A program made the translations under genes and the position numbers. Positions 1 through 7,577 of a DNA stretch of 47,642 nt are shown piece after piece. Origin of the DNA: Phycisphaeraceae bacterium. GTDB lineage: Bacteria > Planctomycetota > Phycisphaerae > Phycisphaerales > SM1A02. The notes under the pieces were generated by a model. It was not told the DNA's origin. It saw nothing but the letters and a program-made list of their open reading frames with translations, and did no database searches. The DNA is taken from contig JAHBWY010000011.1 in assembly GCA_019636735.1 (NCBI GenBank), positions 1 through 47,642 on the forward strand, written 5' to 3'. Positions within the stretch are counted from its first letter, which is position 1. Each line of letters begins with the position of its first letter.

Positions 1-957
1 ATCGGTTGGGACGGGTATGTGTTCAATCCGGCGACGGGGGATTACCTCGTTCGGCACAGGACATACAGGCCGACGCTGGGGAGGTGGGGGGAGAGAGATC
101 CGGCGGGGTATATGGACTCGGCCTCCCTTGTCCTTTACGCACTGGCTCGTCCCGTCTCGCTATGGGATCCCTTCGGGCTTGCGGTCAGAACTCCGGAGAT
201 CGGGACCTTTAGGTCGGATCTTCAGATGTGCCTGAGAGCACTCTGTCCAAGCGCTACAGTTGACGGCTCTGGGAACATCACTGTTCCGCCAGCGGGTGAT
301 GATTTGTACACACCGCCCAAGGGTCCGACCAGGACTCCACCCTGTAATTCCGATTGCGGTGCTGTCAACTGTGACAGCCCACCTGGCTGCGAGATACTCC
401 GTCAACTCATCGCAAAATCCGCGCTGGCAATTCGAAACTGGGAGCATTTCCCCAAGGATCGATTGAATGACCGGATGCCAACGGACTTTTACGAACCTGG
501 CACTCCTGGGACAGAGACCGATTTCTACGGCAACAAGCTAACTCGCCCCATTCCAGCTGTGGGGCAATCGGTGTGGTGGAAGAGGCAGGGCTTTTCAGAA
601 GGGGGCTGTCGTCTAAGCAAGTGCGAGGTGTTGTGGCATGAGCTGGTTCATGCGTGGCGAGACGCGAATGGACTCTTGAACACTCTTCCTGGCGGACAGC
701 AGAGTCACTCGGTCCGGAGCGCAGCGGAAGCCTGGGAGGAGATCCAGACGATCTCGTATCTCAATGACACTCTCAATCCGTGGTACAATTGCTGTGTTGT
801 TGGCCGAGATGATTCCAAGAGAGTGGGCGGATGTTGGAGCTGGAGAGATCCTCGGGGGCATGGGTATGTATCGAAGGCCATCCGCGCTGGCCATATTCGT
901 GATGATGAGGTGCCGAAGCGGCCACAACCTGCAAGAAAGCGGCAAGGAACAGAATGA
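1..957 (+). CDS. RHS-repeat protein C-terminal end with HExxH (zincin-like) toxin domain, partial
   Basis: The reading frame is open at the left edge, so only the C-terminal ~318 residues are present. The first ~60 residues carry the end of an RHS core: YRPTLGRWGERDPAGY followed by SLWDPFGL, the DPxG boundary after which RHS proteins change to a variable toxin domain. The variable part is rich in Cys (ALCPS, CNSDCGAVNCDSPPGC) and contains LWHELVHAW, a HExxH zinc-peptidase motif, followed ~30 residues on by AAEAWEEIQ, a possible third ligand. A polymorphic toxin released from an RHS cage is the family expectation; peptidase activity is inferred from the motif alone. The stop overlaps the next start (ATGA). 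A homologue of the C-terminal domain lies at 37933-38802 on the other strand. Confidence 0.8.
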   Translation: MGWDGYVFNPATGDYLVRHRTYRPTLGRWGERDPAGYMDSASLVLYALARPVSLWDPFGLAVRTPEIGTFRSDLQMCLRALCPSATVDGSGNITVPPAGDDLYTPPKGPTRTPPCNSDCGAVNCDSPPGCEILRQLIAKSALAIRNWEHFPKDRLNDRMPTDFYEPGTPGTETDFYGNKLTRPIPAVGQSVWWKRQGFSEGGCRLSKCEVLWHELVHAWRDANGLLNTLPGGQQSHSVRSAAEAWEEIQTISYLNDTLNPWYNCCVVGRDDSKRVGGCWSWRDPRGHGYVSKAIRAGHIRDDEVPKRPQPARKRQGTE

Positions 958-1700
958 GGTGGGCGATGTGTGTACGCCTTGCCATCTCGCTGCTCGGCGG
1001 GTTCGTGGCCGCCATTGGCGTATCGTGGGCCCTTGCTGCCTTTACTTCTCCTTGGGACCGTGGGAAAGAAGGCTCCATCCCAGCTGAGAGTTGGCCGTTG
1101 GGCTCCAGCTTTGTGAGCCTCGGTCCGGATGTCGAGATTGAGGCGATCGTTGTGTCAGGAACGGGGACCGCGTTGGCGATGGTGTCGCTCTGGTCTCCAG
1201 AGCACCAGGTATCAAGTACAACGATGTCTGAGGAGGAGGTACGACTCCTGCTGCCGAGTTGGGTCTGCGTTGATCTACTGAGGTGGCGCCGGCATCAACT
1301 GGCGCCGGGGGACCGAGTTCATGTAACTCAGTTTGCCGCAGGATGGCCAATGTTGGCATTGTCGTGCGTGCTCTCATCCGTAGGCCCAAAGGAATCCCGT
1401 GGACCGATGGTGCCATCTGGGATCGCAGTGCCATTTGGGCCTTGGCGGTACGAATACGCGCCCTCGGGTGTTCGAACACTTCCATTAACTCCGATCTCGG
1501 TCGGACTTCTGTTGAATACCATCACATATGCGATCACCATTTGGATCGGCTGGAGCGCATGCGGGCTCGCCCGCCTCTATTGGCGGCAGCTGCGTGGACA
1601 CTGTCCTGCCTGTGGGTACACGTTGATAGAGGGGGGCGTCTGCTCGGAGTGTGGGCAGCGGTGCACCCCTTTCCCTATTGCCCGCGCGAATCGGGATTGA
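954..1700 (+). CDS. Membrane protein with C-terminal zinc ribbon
   Basis: 248 residues. The N-terminus LAISLLGGFVAAIGVSWALA is a membrane segment or signal anchor. A second hydrophobic stretch lies near residues 180-205 (SVGLLLNTITYAITIWIGW). The tail has CPACGY...CSECGQ, a four-Cys zinc ribbon. Such two-helix proteins with a cytoplasmic zinc ribbon are numerous in Phycisphaerae, and their role is unknown. The start overlaps the RHS toxin stop by 4 bp (ATGA), so the two are translationally coupled. That position is where an immunity protein would sit, but nothing in the sequence proves that role. Similar zinc ribbons occur at 8481-8639, 15167-15847 and 30400-30870 away from RHS genes, which argues against a dedicated immunity function. 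Confidence 0.75.
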   Translation: MRWAMCVRLAISLLGGFVAAIGVSWALAAFTSPWDRGKEGSIPAESWPLGSSFVSLGPDVEIEAIVVSGTGTALAMVSLWSPEHQVSSTTMSEEEVRLLLPSWVCVDLLRWRRHQLAPGDRVHVTQFAAGWPMLALSCVLSSVGPKESRGPMVPSGIAVPFGPWRYEYAPSGVRTLPLTPISVGLLLNTITYAITIWIGWSACGLARLYWRQLRGHCPACGYTLIEGGVCSECGQRCTPFPIARANRD

Positions 1701-1770
1701 ATTGAGTGGACGAATCGGCGGGCTCCGCAGACCGACGGGGCCTATCAGGGCAGATGTCAGGACCTCCCAA

Positions 1771-1855
1771 TCGATCCCCACCGATCGGTGGCGACCGATT
1801 GAGCGGTCCGATCGATGAAACTGGCGCGCGACATTTCGCAAAGTGTCCGGTTCCC
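1771..1855. repeat. ~85-bp repeat, copy 1 (other copy 19341-19425)
   Basis: This stretch is nearly identical to 19341-19425, with differences mainly at the centre of a palindrome and near the end. It contains the perfect palindrome CCACCGATCGGTGG at 1778-1791; in the other copy the two central bases differ (CCACCGCACGGTGG) but both arms are kept. It runs into the first hairpin of the RNA candidate at 1830-1933. The other copy stops at GGTTCCCT, where IS66 debris begins. A shorter block around GCGCGNGACATTTCGC also appears at 15921-15936 beside another IS66 remnant. Confidence 0.7.
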
Positions 1856-1933
1856 TCTACTTCGAGGCCGGTTGCAACAGAGACCGGCCGCAGAGATCAC
1901 GCGAAACGCCGACGATTGACCTCGTCGGCGTTT
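1830..1933 (+). ncRNA. Candidate structured RNA with terminator hairpin, copy 1
   Basis: Hairpin P0 pairs 1830-1833 with 1844-1847 around a 10-nt loop containing TTTCG. The unpaired CCCTCTACTTC follows at 1853-1863, then 2 nt. P1 pairs 1866-1872 with 1883-1889 (7 bp, 10-nt loop). After a 14-nt spacer containing AGATCACG, P2 pairs 1904-1915 with 1922-1933 (12 bp, 6-nt loop) and runs into TTTTC. The element at 7298-7378 has the same lengths in every part from CCCTCTACTTC to the end of P2 (81 nt), with different stem sequences that still pair. Both copies lie 100-150 bp downstream of a plus-strand gene. The RNA may be a 3' UTR element or an independent small RNA; the family is not recognised. 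Confidence 0.55.
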
Positions 1934-1938
1934 TCGCT
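1904..1938 (+). terminator. Rho-independent terminator-like hairpin
   Basis: A perfect 12-bp stem (AAACGCCGACGA with TCGTCGGCGTTT, 6-nt loop) is followed by a short T run and TCGCTCT. It could end transcription from the gene stopping at 1700 and is also the last hairpin of the RNA candidate. Confidence 0.6.
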
Positions 1939-2047
1939 CTCTACGCACCGGCGCGACGGCACAGAAGTGCCCGCTGCTGGGCACCTATGCGACGTCGCCC
2001 GTTTCGAACGCATGCGGCTCCGGGGTCCTGATGACGGGGATGGTGTC

Positions 2048-2293
2048 ATGAGCAACGGCGTAACCATCTATCCGTGCCCGCACCGTGACCGAGATCGTTG
2101 CACGCTCGGACGATTCCGCGGCAAGCCTTCAGTTGGCGCCTGCGCGGTGCACTGCGACATCGGCGCGAAGCTCGTCTGGCCGATGATCACCGCGCCGCGC
2201 GTGCAGGCGCCGTACCCGGGGACCGAGCTGCTGCCGCGGTTCATGCGCGAGGGCTGCTGTGGCGACGGTGCTGGCCCACCCGTTCGGCCTTGA
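2048..2293 (+). CDS. Small Cys-rich hypothetical protein
   Basis: 81 residues starting at the ATG of MSNGVTIYPCPHRDRD. The spacing CPH...RC...GAC...HC suggests a small zinc-binding fold, as in many short accessory or phage-derived proteins, but no family is recognised. The frame is open upstream to 1706 with no convincing ribosome site; the ATG at 2048 was chosen because the upstream part covers the repeat and hairpins. It ends in CCGDGAGPPVRP, 50 bp before a terminator-like hairpin. It could be a chance frame in GC-rich DNA. Confidence 0.4.
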   Translation: MSNGVTIYPCPHRDRDRCTLGRFRGKPSVGACAVHCDIGAKLVWPMITAPRVQAPYPGTELLPRFMREGCCGDGAGPPVRP

Positions 2294-2343
2294 CGCAGTC
2301 GGAGGTGGTGCTACCTTGATCCCAGATCTCTCCTGCCCCCGGA

Positions 2344-2381
2344 AGCGCCCGGCTGAGCCGCAAGGTTCGCCGGGCGTTTTG
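2344..2381 (+). terminator. Rho-independent terminator
   Basis: The stem CGCCCGGC / GCCGGGCG (2346-2353 with 2369-2376) is followed by TTTTGCTTCC. It separates the small gene at 2048-2293 from the operon starting near 2660. Confidence 0.6.
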
Positions 2382-2514
2382 CTTCCTGAGACAGGCCAGG
2401 AAAAAAGGGAAGTTTTTCTGGCAGCGGTTCTGGGATCTGCTATGTTGCCGCTATCTCGGCGTGTTCGCCGGGCCGCGCCGTGGGGAAGCGACGCACAGGT
2501 TGGACCGTGGGCCA

Positions 2515-2620
2515 CAGGATCGAGGGCGTCGGCGTGGGATTTCTGCGGCAGATTAGAGAGATCGCGGGTGCCGGGATGCGGCAAAGGCGAGCGTCGCCCA
2601 ACGCGCCATCCGCCGTGCGC
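2515..2620. repeat. ~100-bp repeat upstream of exported-protein operon, copy A
   Basis: It shares CGAGGGCGTCGGCGTGGG, then GGCAGATTAGAGAG, then GCGAGCGTCGCCC and ACGCGCCATCCG, in the same order and nearly the same spacing, with 13963-14063. It lies ~40 bp before the proposed start of the exported protein at 2660; copy B lies ~70 bp before the Cys-rich exported gene at 14133. A small hairpin around GCGTCGCCCAACGC is kept in copy B with a slightly longer stem. It may be a leader element, a promoter region or a mobile repeat; the sequence alone does not decide. Confidence 0.65.
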
Positions 2621-2659
2621 TCGAAGCGCTTGGTTGCCTCAGCGAGGGGAGTGCGCGCC

Positions 2660-3739
2660 TTGGCTTCGCCCAACAGCATCTTCGACCGCCGCTTTCTCTA
2701 CGAGGCTGCGCGCGCCGGAATCGTGGTTATCCCGTTGCTGCTCGGCGCGCAAGCAACAGCGTCGATCGCCGATGTTACGGATGGCGCGCTCTGGTGGTTT
2801 GGAGGCTTTAGATTCACGGCTACGCGATTACTTTTGGATTGTGAGTTGTTCGATGCGTTCGTTGGGAATGGCGTCAAAGGGTCATACGACCGCTTGCGCA
2901 GTACCTGCCAGTCCGATGGTGCGGCCGAGATTTTCGATGGTTGGTTCTGGGGAGACCCAGCCGCCACCTTCGCGAGTGTTGTAACCCGTCCTGACGATAT
3001 TCCAGCTACTGGCTGGACAAGTCAGAACGCGATGAACACAGATCGCTTGTGGGAAGATCTGGCTGCCCCTATTTTTTTTGTCGGCAGAGGACCTGGATTC
3101 GGATGGTACGGATCCTCTGATAGCGCGATTGCGGTTCGTTGCGCCTCAAGCACTGGTCGCGATATTGCGCAACTCGGCTTCTGGTTAACACACAATATCT
3201 TCGAGCGCGCGGCGCGCCTCGTTGCAAATCCTGATTCGGCACGCCAGCATGAGGCGCGCCTCTACAGCGGTGCTGAGGAAACGGACTTCGCATGGTTGGC
3301 ACACGATCGGGGAGATACTGTCGAAGCCCTCAAGCTCGAACTCCAGAATGGAGAAGTGATCTTACTGAGCCGACCAACCGCCAGCGGGGGCAGGATTGCA
3401 TTACTGGCAGTACGGCTGAATCTGCTTAGCGAGACACGACTCTATTGTTTTGAAGGCGCACCCTTAGGTGCGCGGCGTCCGCTACCTATTGCGCCCCGAG
3501 ACTTGGAGTTCGTGTACAGCACAAATGTGAAGTTTGCGCAGACACCGGCACTTGACTATACCGGATATGGCGCATGGAGCCGAGAGCACGTGCGGTATCT
3601 TTCGGATACCTGGGGAGACCGCATGCGTCGAGCGATTCAGGACGACTTGGGGCACATACTCATTAACGGTTGCATCGCCACAGCGATGGTTGTATTTTTC
3701 ATTCGCCAACATCTTTTAACGAGGAGCATTGTGTCATGA
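2660..3739 (+). CDS. Exported hypothetical protein, first gene of the split operon
   Basis: About 359 residues from the TTG at 2660. That start was chosen because GAGGGGAG sits ~8 bp upstream and because translation from it gives a signal-peptide-like N-terminus: a charged stretch (DRRFLYEAARAG) and then IVVIPLLLGAQATASIA. The frame is open further upstream to 2480, but that part overlaps repeat A and is probably not translated. A second hydrophobic segment (ILINGCIATAMVVFF) lies near the C-terminus, so the protein may be anchored there. No family is recognised. The stop overlaps the next start (ATGA). GC content appears lower than in the surrounding genes, hinting at transfer. Confidence 0.6.
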   Translation: MASPNSIFDRRFLYEAARAGIVVIPLLLGAQATASIADVTDGALWWFGGFRFTATRLLLDCELFDAFVGNGVKGSYDRLRSTCQSDGAAEIFDGWFWGDPAATFASVVTRPDDIPATGWTSQNAMNTDRLWEDLAAPIFFVGRGPGFGWYGSSDSAIAVRCASSTGRDIAQLGFWLTHNIFERAARLVANPDSARQHEARLYSGAEETDFAWLAHDRGDTVEALKLELQNGEVILLSRPTASGGRIALLAVRLNLLSETRLYCFEGAPLGARRPLPIAPRDLEFVYSTNVKFAQTPALDYTGYGAWSREHVRYLSDTWGDRMRRAIQDDLGHILINGCIATAMVVFFIRQHLLTRSIVS

Positions 3740-4185
3740 CGATCACAACAGCCATGAACGTTGTCAGGTTCGCGAGATCCGATTGGGCGATTCGATTCAC
3801 AAGCGCGGGTGTCGTTTGTGCAGCCCTTGGCGGTTCAGCCTGTTGGGGTTTGGTCTTCGGTGGCAACTGTGGTACTCAACAGGAAGAGGGAGCCCTTTCA
3901 TGCCCAGGCTATTTTGACCCGGTCACGGGCCTCGCAGTTCTATGCGGTACGTTCCCGGAGTACATTACGACACCCACGCCCATTAACAATTGCCAGAGTG
4001 GGTATCAAACCGGAGGTATGACCTGTTCACAGACTGGTAGCGTCTATGCGAAGAAGCAAAAGTACAAGTGTGAGTCGCCCGGAACGTCGTGTAACTGGGT
4101 AGCTGACGGGAGGCCCGAAAACACTGGATCTCCGTGTTCTACAGGGATACTGTCGCCCACAAGTTGCGTTCGCGGCTCGACCTGA
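3736..4185 (+). CDS. Small secreted Cys-rich protein
   Basis: 149 residues from the ATG at 3736, with GAGGAG 9 bp upstream. A long N-terminus leads to the hydrophobic segment FTSAGVVCAALGGSACWGLVFGG, i.e. a signal peptide or anchor. The mature part has about nine Cys residues in a low-complexity, Gly/Thr/Ser-rich context (CGTQQ, LSCPGY, NNCQSG, MTCSQT, YKCESP, TSCNW, SPCST, TSCVR). An extracytoplasmic disulfide-bonded protein fits. The next gene is a MauE/DoxX-like membrane protein, a family linked to periplasmic redox steps, so a substrate-partner relation is a reasonable guess. No named family is recognised. Confidence 0.65.
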   Translation: MTITTAMNVVRFARSDWAIRFTSAGVVCAALGGSACWGLVFGGNCGTQQEEGALSCPGYFDPVTGLAVLCGTFPEYITTPTPINNCQSGYQTGGMTCSQTGSVYAKKQKYKCESPGTSCNWVADGRPENTGSPCSTGILSPTSCVRGST

Positions 4186-4482
4186 AGGGAGCGCGAATTG
4201 GGCGATCAAAAGAGCGTGCGTCGAAGCCGGTTGCTACGCTATCTTTTGGCCGCGACCGTAGGTGTCGTCTTTCTCGTCGCGGGTCTTGGGGATGTCGCAA
4301 GCCAAGGCCGCGGGACTGCGGCATTTGTCCAATCGCTAGGTGTGCCGGCTGAGATCGCCGCAGTGTTACCAGCCGTCGTCCCAGGAGTGAACTTGGCGAT
4401 TGGAATTGCGTTGCTCGGCGGCTGGCACTCCATCTGGTTATTTGCTGTTGCCTTCGCGGCGCTTCTGAATTACTTGATTGTC

Positions 4483-4486
4483 CTTT
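4483..4486. repeat. Target-site duplication, left copy (CTTT)
   Basis: CTTT directly precedes the left IS end; the same four bases follow the right end at 5695-5698. A 4-bp duplication suits the IS5 subgroup. Confidence 0.65.
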
Positions 4487-5694
4487 GGGACACCTGAACA
4501 AATGAGCATGAACGGCACTGTATGCGGTTGATCGGCTCTCAGGTGAGTAATGACACGACGGCCTCGGGCTCCACCGGGCCGCTCGAAGCGACTCGGGAGG
4601 CCGTGCGGGGCCCTCGCCTACGCCCTTGCGAGGCTCAAACTCCGTCTCCAGTTGTAGGCCACCAGGTGCAACGCGAAGTCGAACGCGTTCCGTCGCAGGC
4701 CTCGATACCGCACTCGGCGGTAGCCCGTCCGTTTCATCCAGGCAAAGGGATGCTCGACCACGGCACGCAGCGAGGCCACGATCCGGTTGAAGACGCGAAG
4801 CTCCTTCGCGAGCTCCTTCTCTCCACGCTGCCGCTTGAACGCGATCACCGGCGTCACGCCGCGGGCGAGCAGCTTCCGCTCCCGCTCCTCGCTGCGGTAC
4901 GCCGTGTCCGCAACCACCATGCTCGTCTCGTCCTCCGTCAGCTCGTCGATGAAGTTGCTGTCGTGCGGCGCCGCGTCGCTGAATCGGAAGTCCGTCACCA
5001 GACTCGAGCGGTCCGCGGCGATGTGACCCTTGAAGCCGAAGTGCGTCTGGCCCGACTTCTTCGTGAAGCTCGCCTCCGGGTCGCGCGTGCTCGTGCCGTC
5101 GTCCCGATGCGATCCGCGCGACTGCTCGATGATCGTGGCATCCACCAGCGTTCCTTCCTTCACCAGCAGCCCGCGCTTCTCGAGCTGCGCCAGCGTCGCG
5201 TCGAAGATCGTCCGATCGAGCCCCGCGTCGCGAAGCCTGCGCCGGAAGACCACGAAGGTCGTCTCGTCCGGCGTCGCGTCGGTCAGGCTCAGCCCGACGA
5301 AGCGACGGAACGAGAGGCGATCCTTCAGGCACTCCTCGAGCTGCGGGTCGCTCAGGTTGAACCACTTCGCGAGAAGCAGGGCGCGAAGCATCGTCTCCGG
5401 CTGCCACGCCGGACGGCCGACGCCGCGCTTCTCGCGGTACTCCGGCAGCTTCGCGATCGGCGCAACGAGTTCCTTCCACGACACCGACTTGTCGAGACGG
5501 TCGAGCAGCCTCGCCGTCCTCGGTCCTCCGAGGTCCGCCGTCATGCCGTCGACCAGACCGAACTCCGCGTTGACTCGCTGTGCCATCGTGATCCTCGCTG
5601 GTCGGCATCATCGCCGAACACGGGAACACTTCGCGGCCGAGCGGCTCACGGTTTTTTGAAAGGCCCGATTTCATCGAGATTGTTCAGAGGTCCC
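4487..5694 (-). mobile_element. IS5-family insertion sequence, apparently complete
   Basis: The 1208-bp element has imperfect inverted ends: GGGACACCTGAACAA at the left and the complement of GGGACCTCTGAACAA at the right (13 of 15 match). Flanking CTTT copies and the restored host frame fix both boundaries. Size and gene content match IS5 itself (about 1.2 kb, one transposase). It carries one transposase on the minus strand, against the direction of the host operon, so polar effects on the downstream exported gene are likely. Confidence 0.8.
4618..5586 (-). CDS. IS5-family DDE transposase
   Basis: 322 residues, the usual IS5 length. The N-terminal DUF772-like region (GRPAWQPETMLRALLLAKW, LSDPQLEECLKDRLSFRRF) is followed by the DDE core: VDATIIEQ (first Asp), MVVADTAYRSEE (second Asp) and VEHPFAWMKRTGY with the catalytic Glu region. 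No frameshift or stop is seen, so it may be active. It cuts and pastes the element by DDE chemistry at the short terminal repeats. The gene fills most of 4487-5694 and is antisense to the operon it interrupts. Confidence 0.92.
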   Translation of the reverse strand: MAQRVNAEFGLVDGMTADLGGPRTARLLDRLDKSVSWKELVAPIAKLPEYREKRGVGRPAWQPETMLRALLLAKWFNLSDPQLEECLKDRLSFRRFVGLSLTDATPDETTFVVFRRRLRDAGLDRTIFDATLAQLEKRGLLVKEGTLVDATIIEQSRGSHRDDGTSTRDPEASFTKKSGQTHFGFKGHIAADRSSLVTDFRFSDAAPHDSNFIDELTEDETSMVVADTAYRSEERERKLLARGVTPVIAFKRQRGEKELAKELRVFNRIVASLRAVVEHPFAWMKRTGYRRVRYRGLRRNAFDFALHLVAYNWRRSLSLARA

Positions 5695-5698
5695 CTTT
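5695..5698. repeat. Target-site duplication, right copy (CTTT)
   Basis: Partner of the copy at 4483-4486. Confidence 0.65.
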
Positions 5699-5893
5699 CT
5701 GCATCCGCGCTCCTGGGCACATCTCCGAATAACTGTCCATGTTTCACTGGCGCGGCGGCAATGTGGTTTGGGGGATCTATTCAGATTGCGATTGGGCGGA
5801 ATGTACTGCTAATATCAATGGTGGCATGGGCGGGTTGGCTTACATATTGTTACGGCCGACCTGATACTCGACCAGACAGAAAGAGGTATTTGA

Positions 5894-7195
5894 ATGCGAT
5901 CGACAGGTGAGAGGACTCCGACGCATCTGGGTATTGCCGTGAGCGTGGTGATCCCATTGTGGTGCATGGCGCTCCACGCTATGGCTGCGACGCGCAGTCA
6001 AAGTGTCGGCGTGTCGGTCCATCCCTGGGTTCCCGGGCTGGAGGCGCCCCTTAAACCATATTTGGAGCGGGCATCGGTAAAGCGTATCCTGGACCGGTAC
6101 CCGCCCGAGGATCATTCGATTGCTCATCTAATTGCCCAGGAAGTGGAGCAGTTCGAATCGCGGTTTCAGGCGTTCGCTGCCGAATGGCAAGGCACTGTGC
6201 GAAGCCTCTATGAACGCGAGCGCGTCGTTCAGCCGAGCTCGTATGGCGCATGGCAGCTAGGCCTGGAACGAGAGCGTACCCTAGCCGATGTCGCGGACCG
6301 TCAAGCGTTCATGCATCGCGACGCGTTGGAGAGCATCGTGAATGCAATTCAGCCAGACTCAAAGAATTATGGCATTAGGTTCGTGTACGCGATCGAGCGA
6401 GAGCGATGGCAGCACGGTATGCTAGGCTTGGCATCGAGCGCCCCCGATCTCATGAGAATAGTGTACGAGACGCGCGATCAGGAGAATCGCCCACTGGATG
6501 TAGTGTGCCCAGATCTTCATGAGATAATGACCGGGTACTGCCGGGAGGTCGTCCATCGCATTCGAGAGGTCGAAGCGTGGCAGATTCAATTGGCGCGATA
6601 TCACTATCGCTTCAATGACAAGCGGGTGCGGAACGTGGAAGGAGTGACGACATTCATTGATGCTGATGACTCATGGAAGCGGAGATCGAATGAGCTTGTT
6701 CGCAAAGGGGTCAGTTCGCTAGAGGGGCTACGAACCGTCAATTGGACGACTTTGGATCGATTGAGAGCGGCGTTACCGCCGGCGGTATCGCAGCTGATCG
6801 AGACATGCTTCTTGAAGGCAGCTATTGAAGACGAAGGAAACCCGGGATTTGGTGTCGGCGAAGCGCTGGTTGACCGGCTCTTGAGAGATATCGATGATCG
6901 GAGCGATGAACTCAATACGGCGATCGCCGCCCTTCGGGAGCAGTATCATCGCGACCTGTTGTCCGCAGCAAAGCGTCTGGTCGATGCGCGTGAGGCGCGA
7001 TGCATCGAGCGCATAGGAGGAAAACCCAAGGGGCCCGTCGTGGATGTCGAGATTGCAGTTGCCTTGGCGGAGGACGCGCTGCAGTCAGTTGAGCAAGCGT
7101 TGGTGGATGGCGTGTGGGCTCGGCTCTCAGCGGAGCGGTTGGTCGACGGCGAACGCCCTGCGCTGCCATTCCGGACCGATGCGATTGCTCCATAG
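5894..7195 (+). CDS. Exported hypothetical protein, last gene of the split operon
   Basis: 433 residues. The N-terminus THLGIAVSVVIPLWCMALHAMAA is a signal peptide. The rest is highly charged and mostly helical in appearance (runs such as LVRKGVSSLEGLRTVNW and LNTAIAALREQYHRDLLSAAKRL), with few Cys. No family is recognised. Its ATG lies inside the last codons of the split MauE-like gene, so the four genes formed one translationally coupled operon before the IS5 insertion. After insertion, transcription from the original promoter would have to cross the antisense IS. A structured RNA candidate with a terminator follows ~100 bp downstream. Confidence 0.65.
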   Translation: MRSTGERTPTHLGIAVSVVIPLWCMALHAMAATRSQSVGVSVHPWVPGLEAPLKPYLERASVKRILDRYPPEDHSIAHLIAQEVEQFESRFQAFAAEWQGTVRSLYERERVVQPSSYGAWQLGLERERTLADVADRQAFMHRDALESIVNAIQPDSKNYGIRFVYAIERERWQHGMLGLASSAPDLMRIVYETRDQENRPLDVVCPDLHEIMTGYCREVVHRIREVEAWQIQLARYHYRFNDKRVRNVEGVTTFIDADDSWKRRSNELVRKGVSSLEGLRTVNWTTLDRLRAALPPAVSQLIETCFLKAAIEDEGNPGFGVGEALVDRLLRDIDDRSDELNTAIAALREQYHRDLLSAAKRLVDAREARCIERIGGKPKGPVVDVEIAVALAEDALQSVEQALVDGVWARLSAERLVDGERPALPFRTDAIAP

Positions 7196-7271
7196 CCGTG
7201 AATCGCGCGTAACGGTGTCCTTTTGCAATGCTGGGACAACGAGTGTCGGTGCCGTGTCTCTGTCTGACCCC

Positions 7272-7378
7272 GGACCGATTTCGAAGACGGTCCTTCCCCC
7301 TCTACTTCCAGACCGAGCCGCCAGCGACTCGGTCAACCAGTTAACGATGAACGCCTCGGCCCAACAGCCGGGGCGTTC
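7272..7378 (+). ncRNA. Candidate structured RNA with terminator hairpin, copy 2
   Basis: P0 pairs 7272-7277 with 7288-7293 (6 bp, 10-nt loop ATTTCGAAGA). CCCTCTACTTC lies at 7298-7308, followed by 2 nt. P1 pairs 7311-7317 with 7328-7334 (GACCGAG/CTCGGTC, 10-nt loop). A 14-nt spacer contains AGTTAACG. P2 pairs 7349-7360 with 7367-7378 (12 bp with one G-U, 6-nt loop). Element lengths from 7298 on equal those at 1853-1933. In P1, three of seven pairs differ between the copies and stay paired; in P2, five of twelve differ and stay paired. That covariation supports selection on structure. It lies downstream of the exported-protein operon. Confidence 0.55.
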
Positions 7379-7384
7379 CTCGTT
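7349..7384 (+). terminator. Terminator-like hairpin
   Basis: A 12-bp stem GAACGCCTCGGC / GCCGGGGCGTTC with a 6-nt loop, followed by CTCGTTC. It is the third hairpin of the RNA candidate and would end the operon stopping at 7195. The T run is weak. Confidence 0.45.
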
Positions 7385-7577
7385 CTAGCGCGTGGATTCG
7401 CAAGGTGTTGCGGCGGGAGAGTGCTGGGTAGACTGGTCCGCGTGGCCGTCGAGAGACACGCAAGTCGCGCCTATCCGGTTATCGAGAGCCCCGAAAGTGC
7501 TCAAAGTCTCGCGAGATATAACCGGGAGGGCGGTGGCGGTTATGGGGGTGGGAGGCTGTTGGGCCGAGCGGTCGAAA

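Larger units (their letters stand above)
4198..5910 (+). pseudogene. MauE/DoxX-like membrane protein split by an IS5-family insertion
   Basis: The left part starts at TTG 4198 (AAGGGA 8 bp upstream) and reads LLAATVGVVFLVAGLGD, then AIGIALLGGWHSIWLFAVAF and LLNYLIV, helices typical of the MauE/DoxX family. At 4487 the IS begins and the frame hits a stop at 4497. Deleting the IS plus one CTTT copy joins 4486 to 5699 in frame, giving 166 residues: the second part continues SASALLG, then NNCPCF and a last helix (VLLISMVAWAGWLTY), ending at 5910. A CxCF motif before the last helix is expected for MauE-like proteins. Family members act in periplasmic redox or maturation steps. The gene overlaps the next one by 17 bp. 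Confidence 0.8.

Noticed and set aside
2129..2584. Minus-strand frame over the small Cys-rich gene and terminator
   Set aside because: It runs through the terminator hairpin and repeat A, with no motif and no ribosome site.
2596..2675. GCCCAAC motifs near repeat A as a possible integron attC site
   Set aside because: RYYYAAC-like boxes occur, but no matching GTTRRRY partner or imperfect long hairpin is found, and copy B has GCCCGAC. No integrase of the IntI type is in the window.
4139..5674. Long minus-strand frame overlapping the IS5 transposase
   Set aside because: It is in another frame of the transposase, Arg/Gly-rich and without recognisable motifs; the transposase frame explains this DNA.
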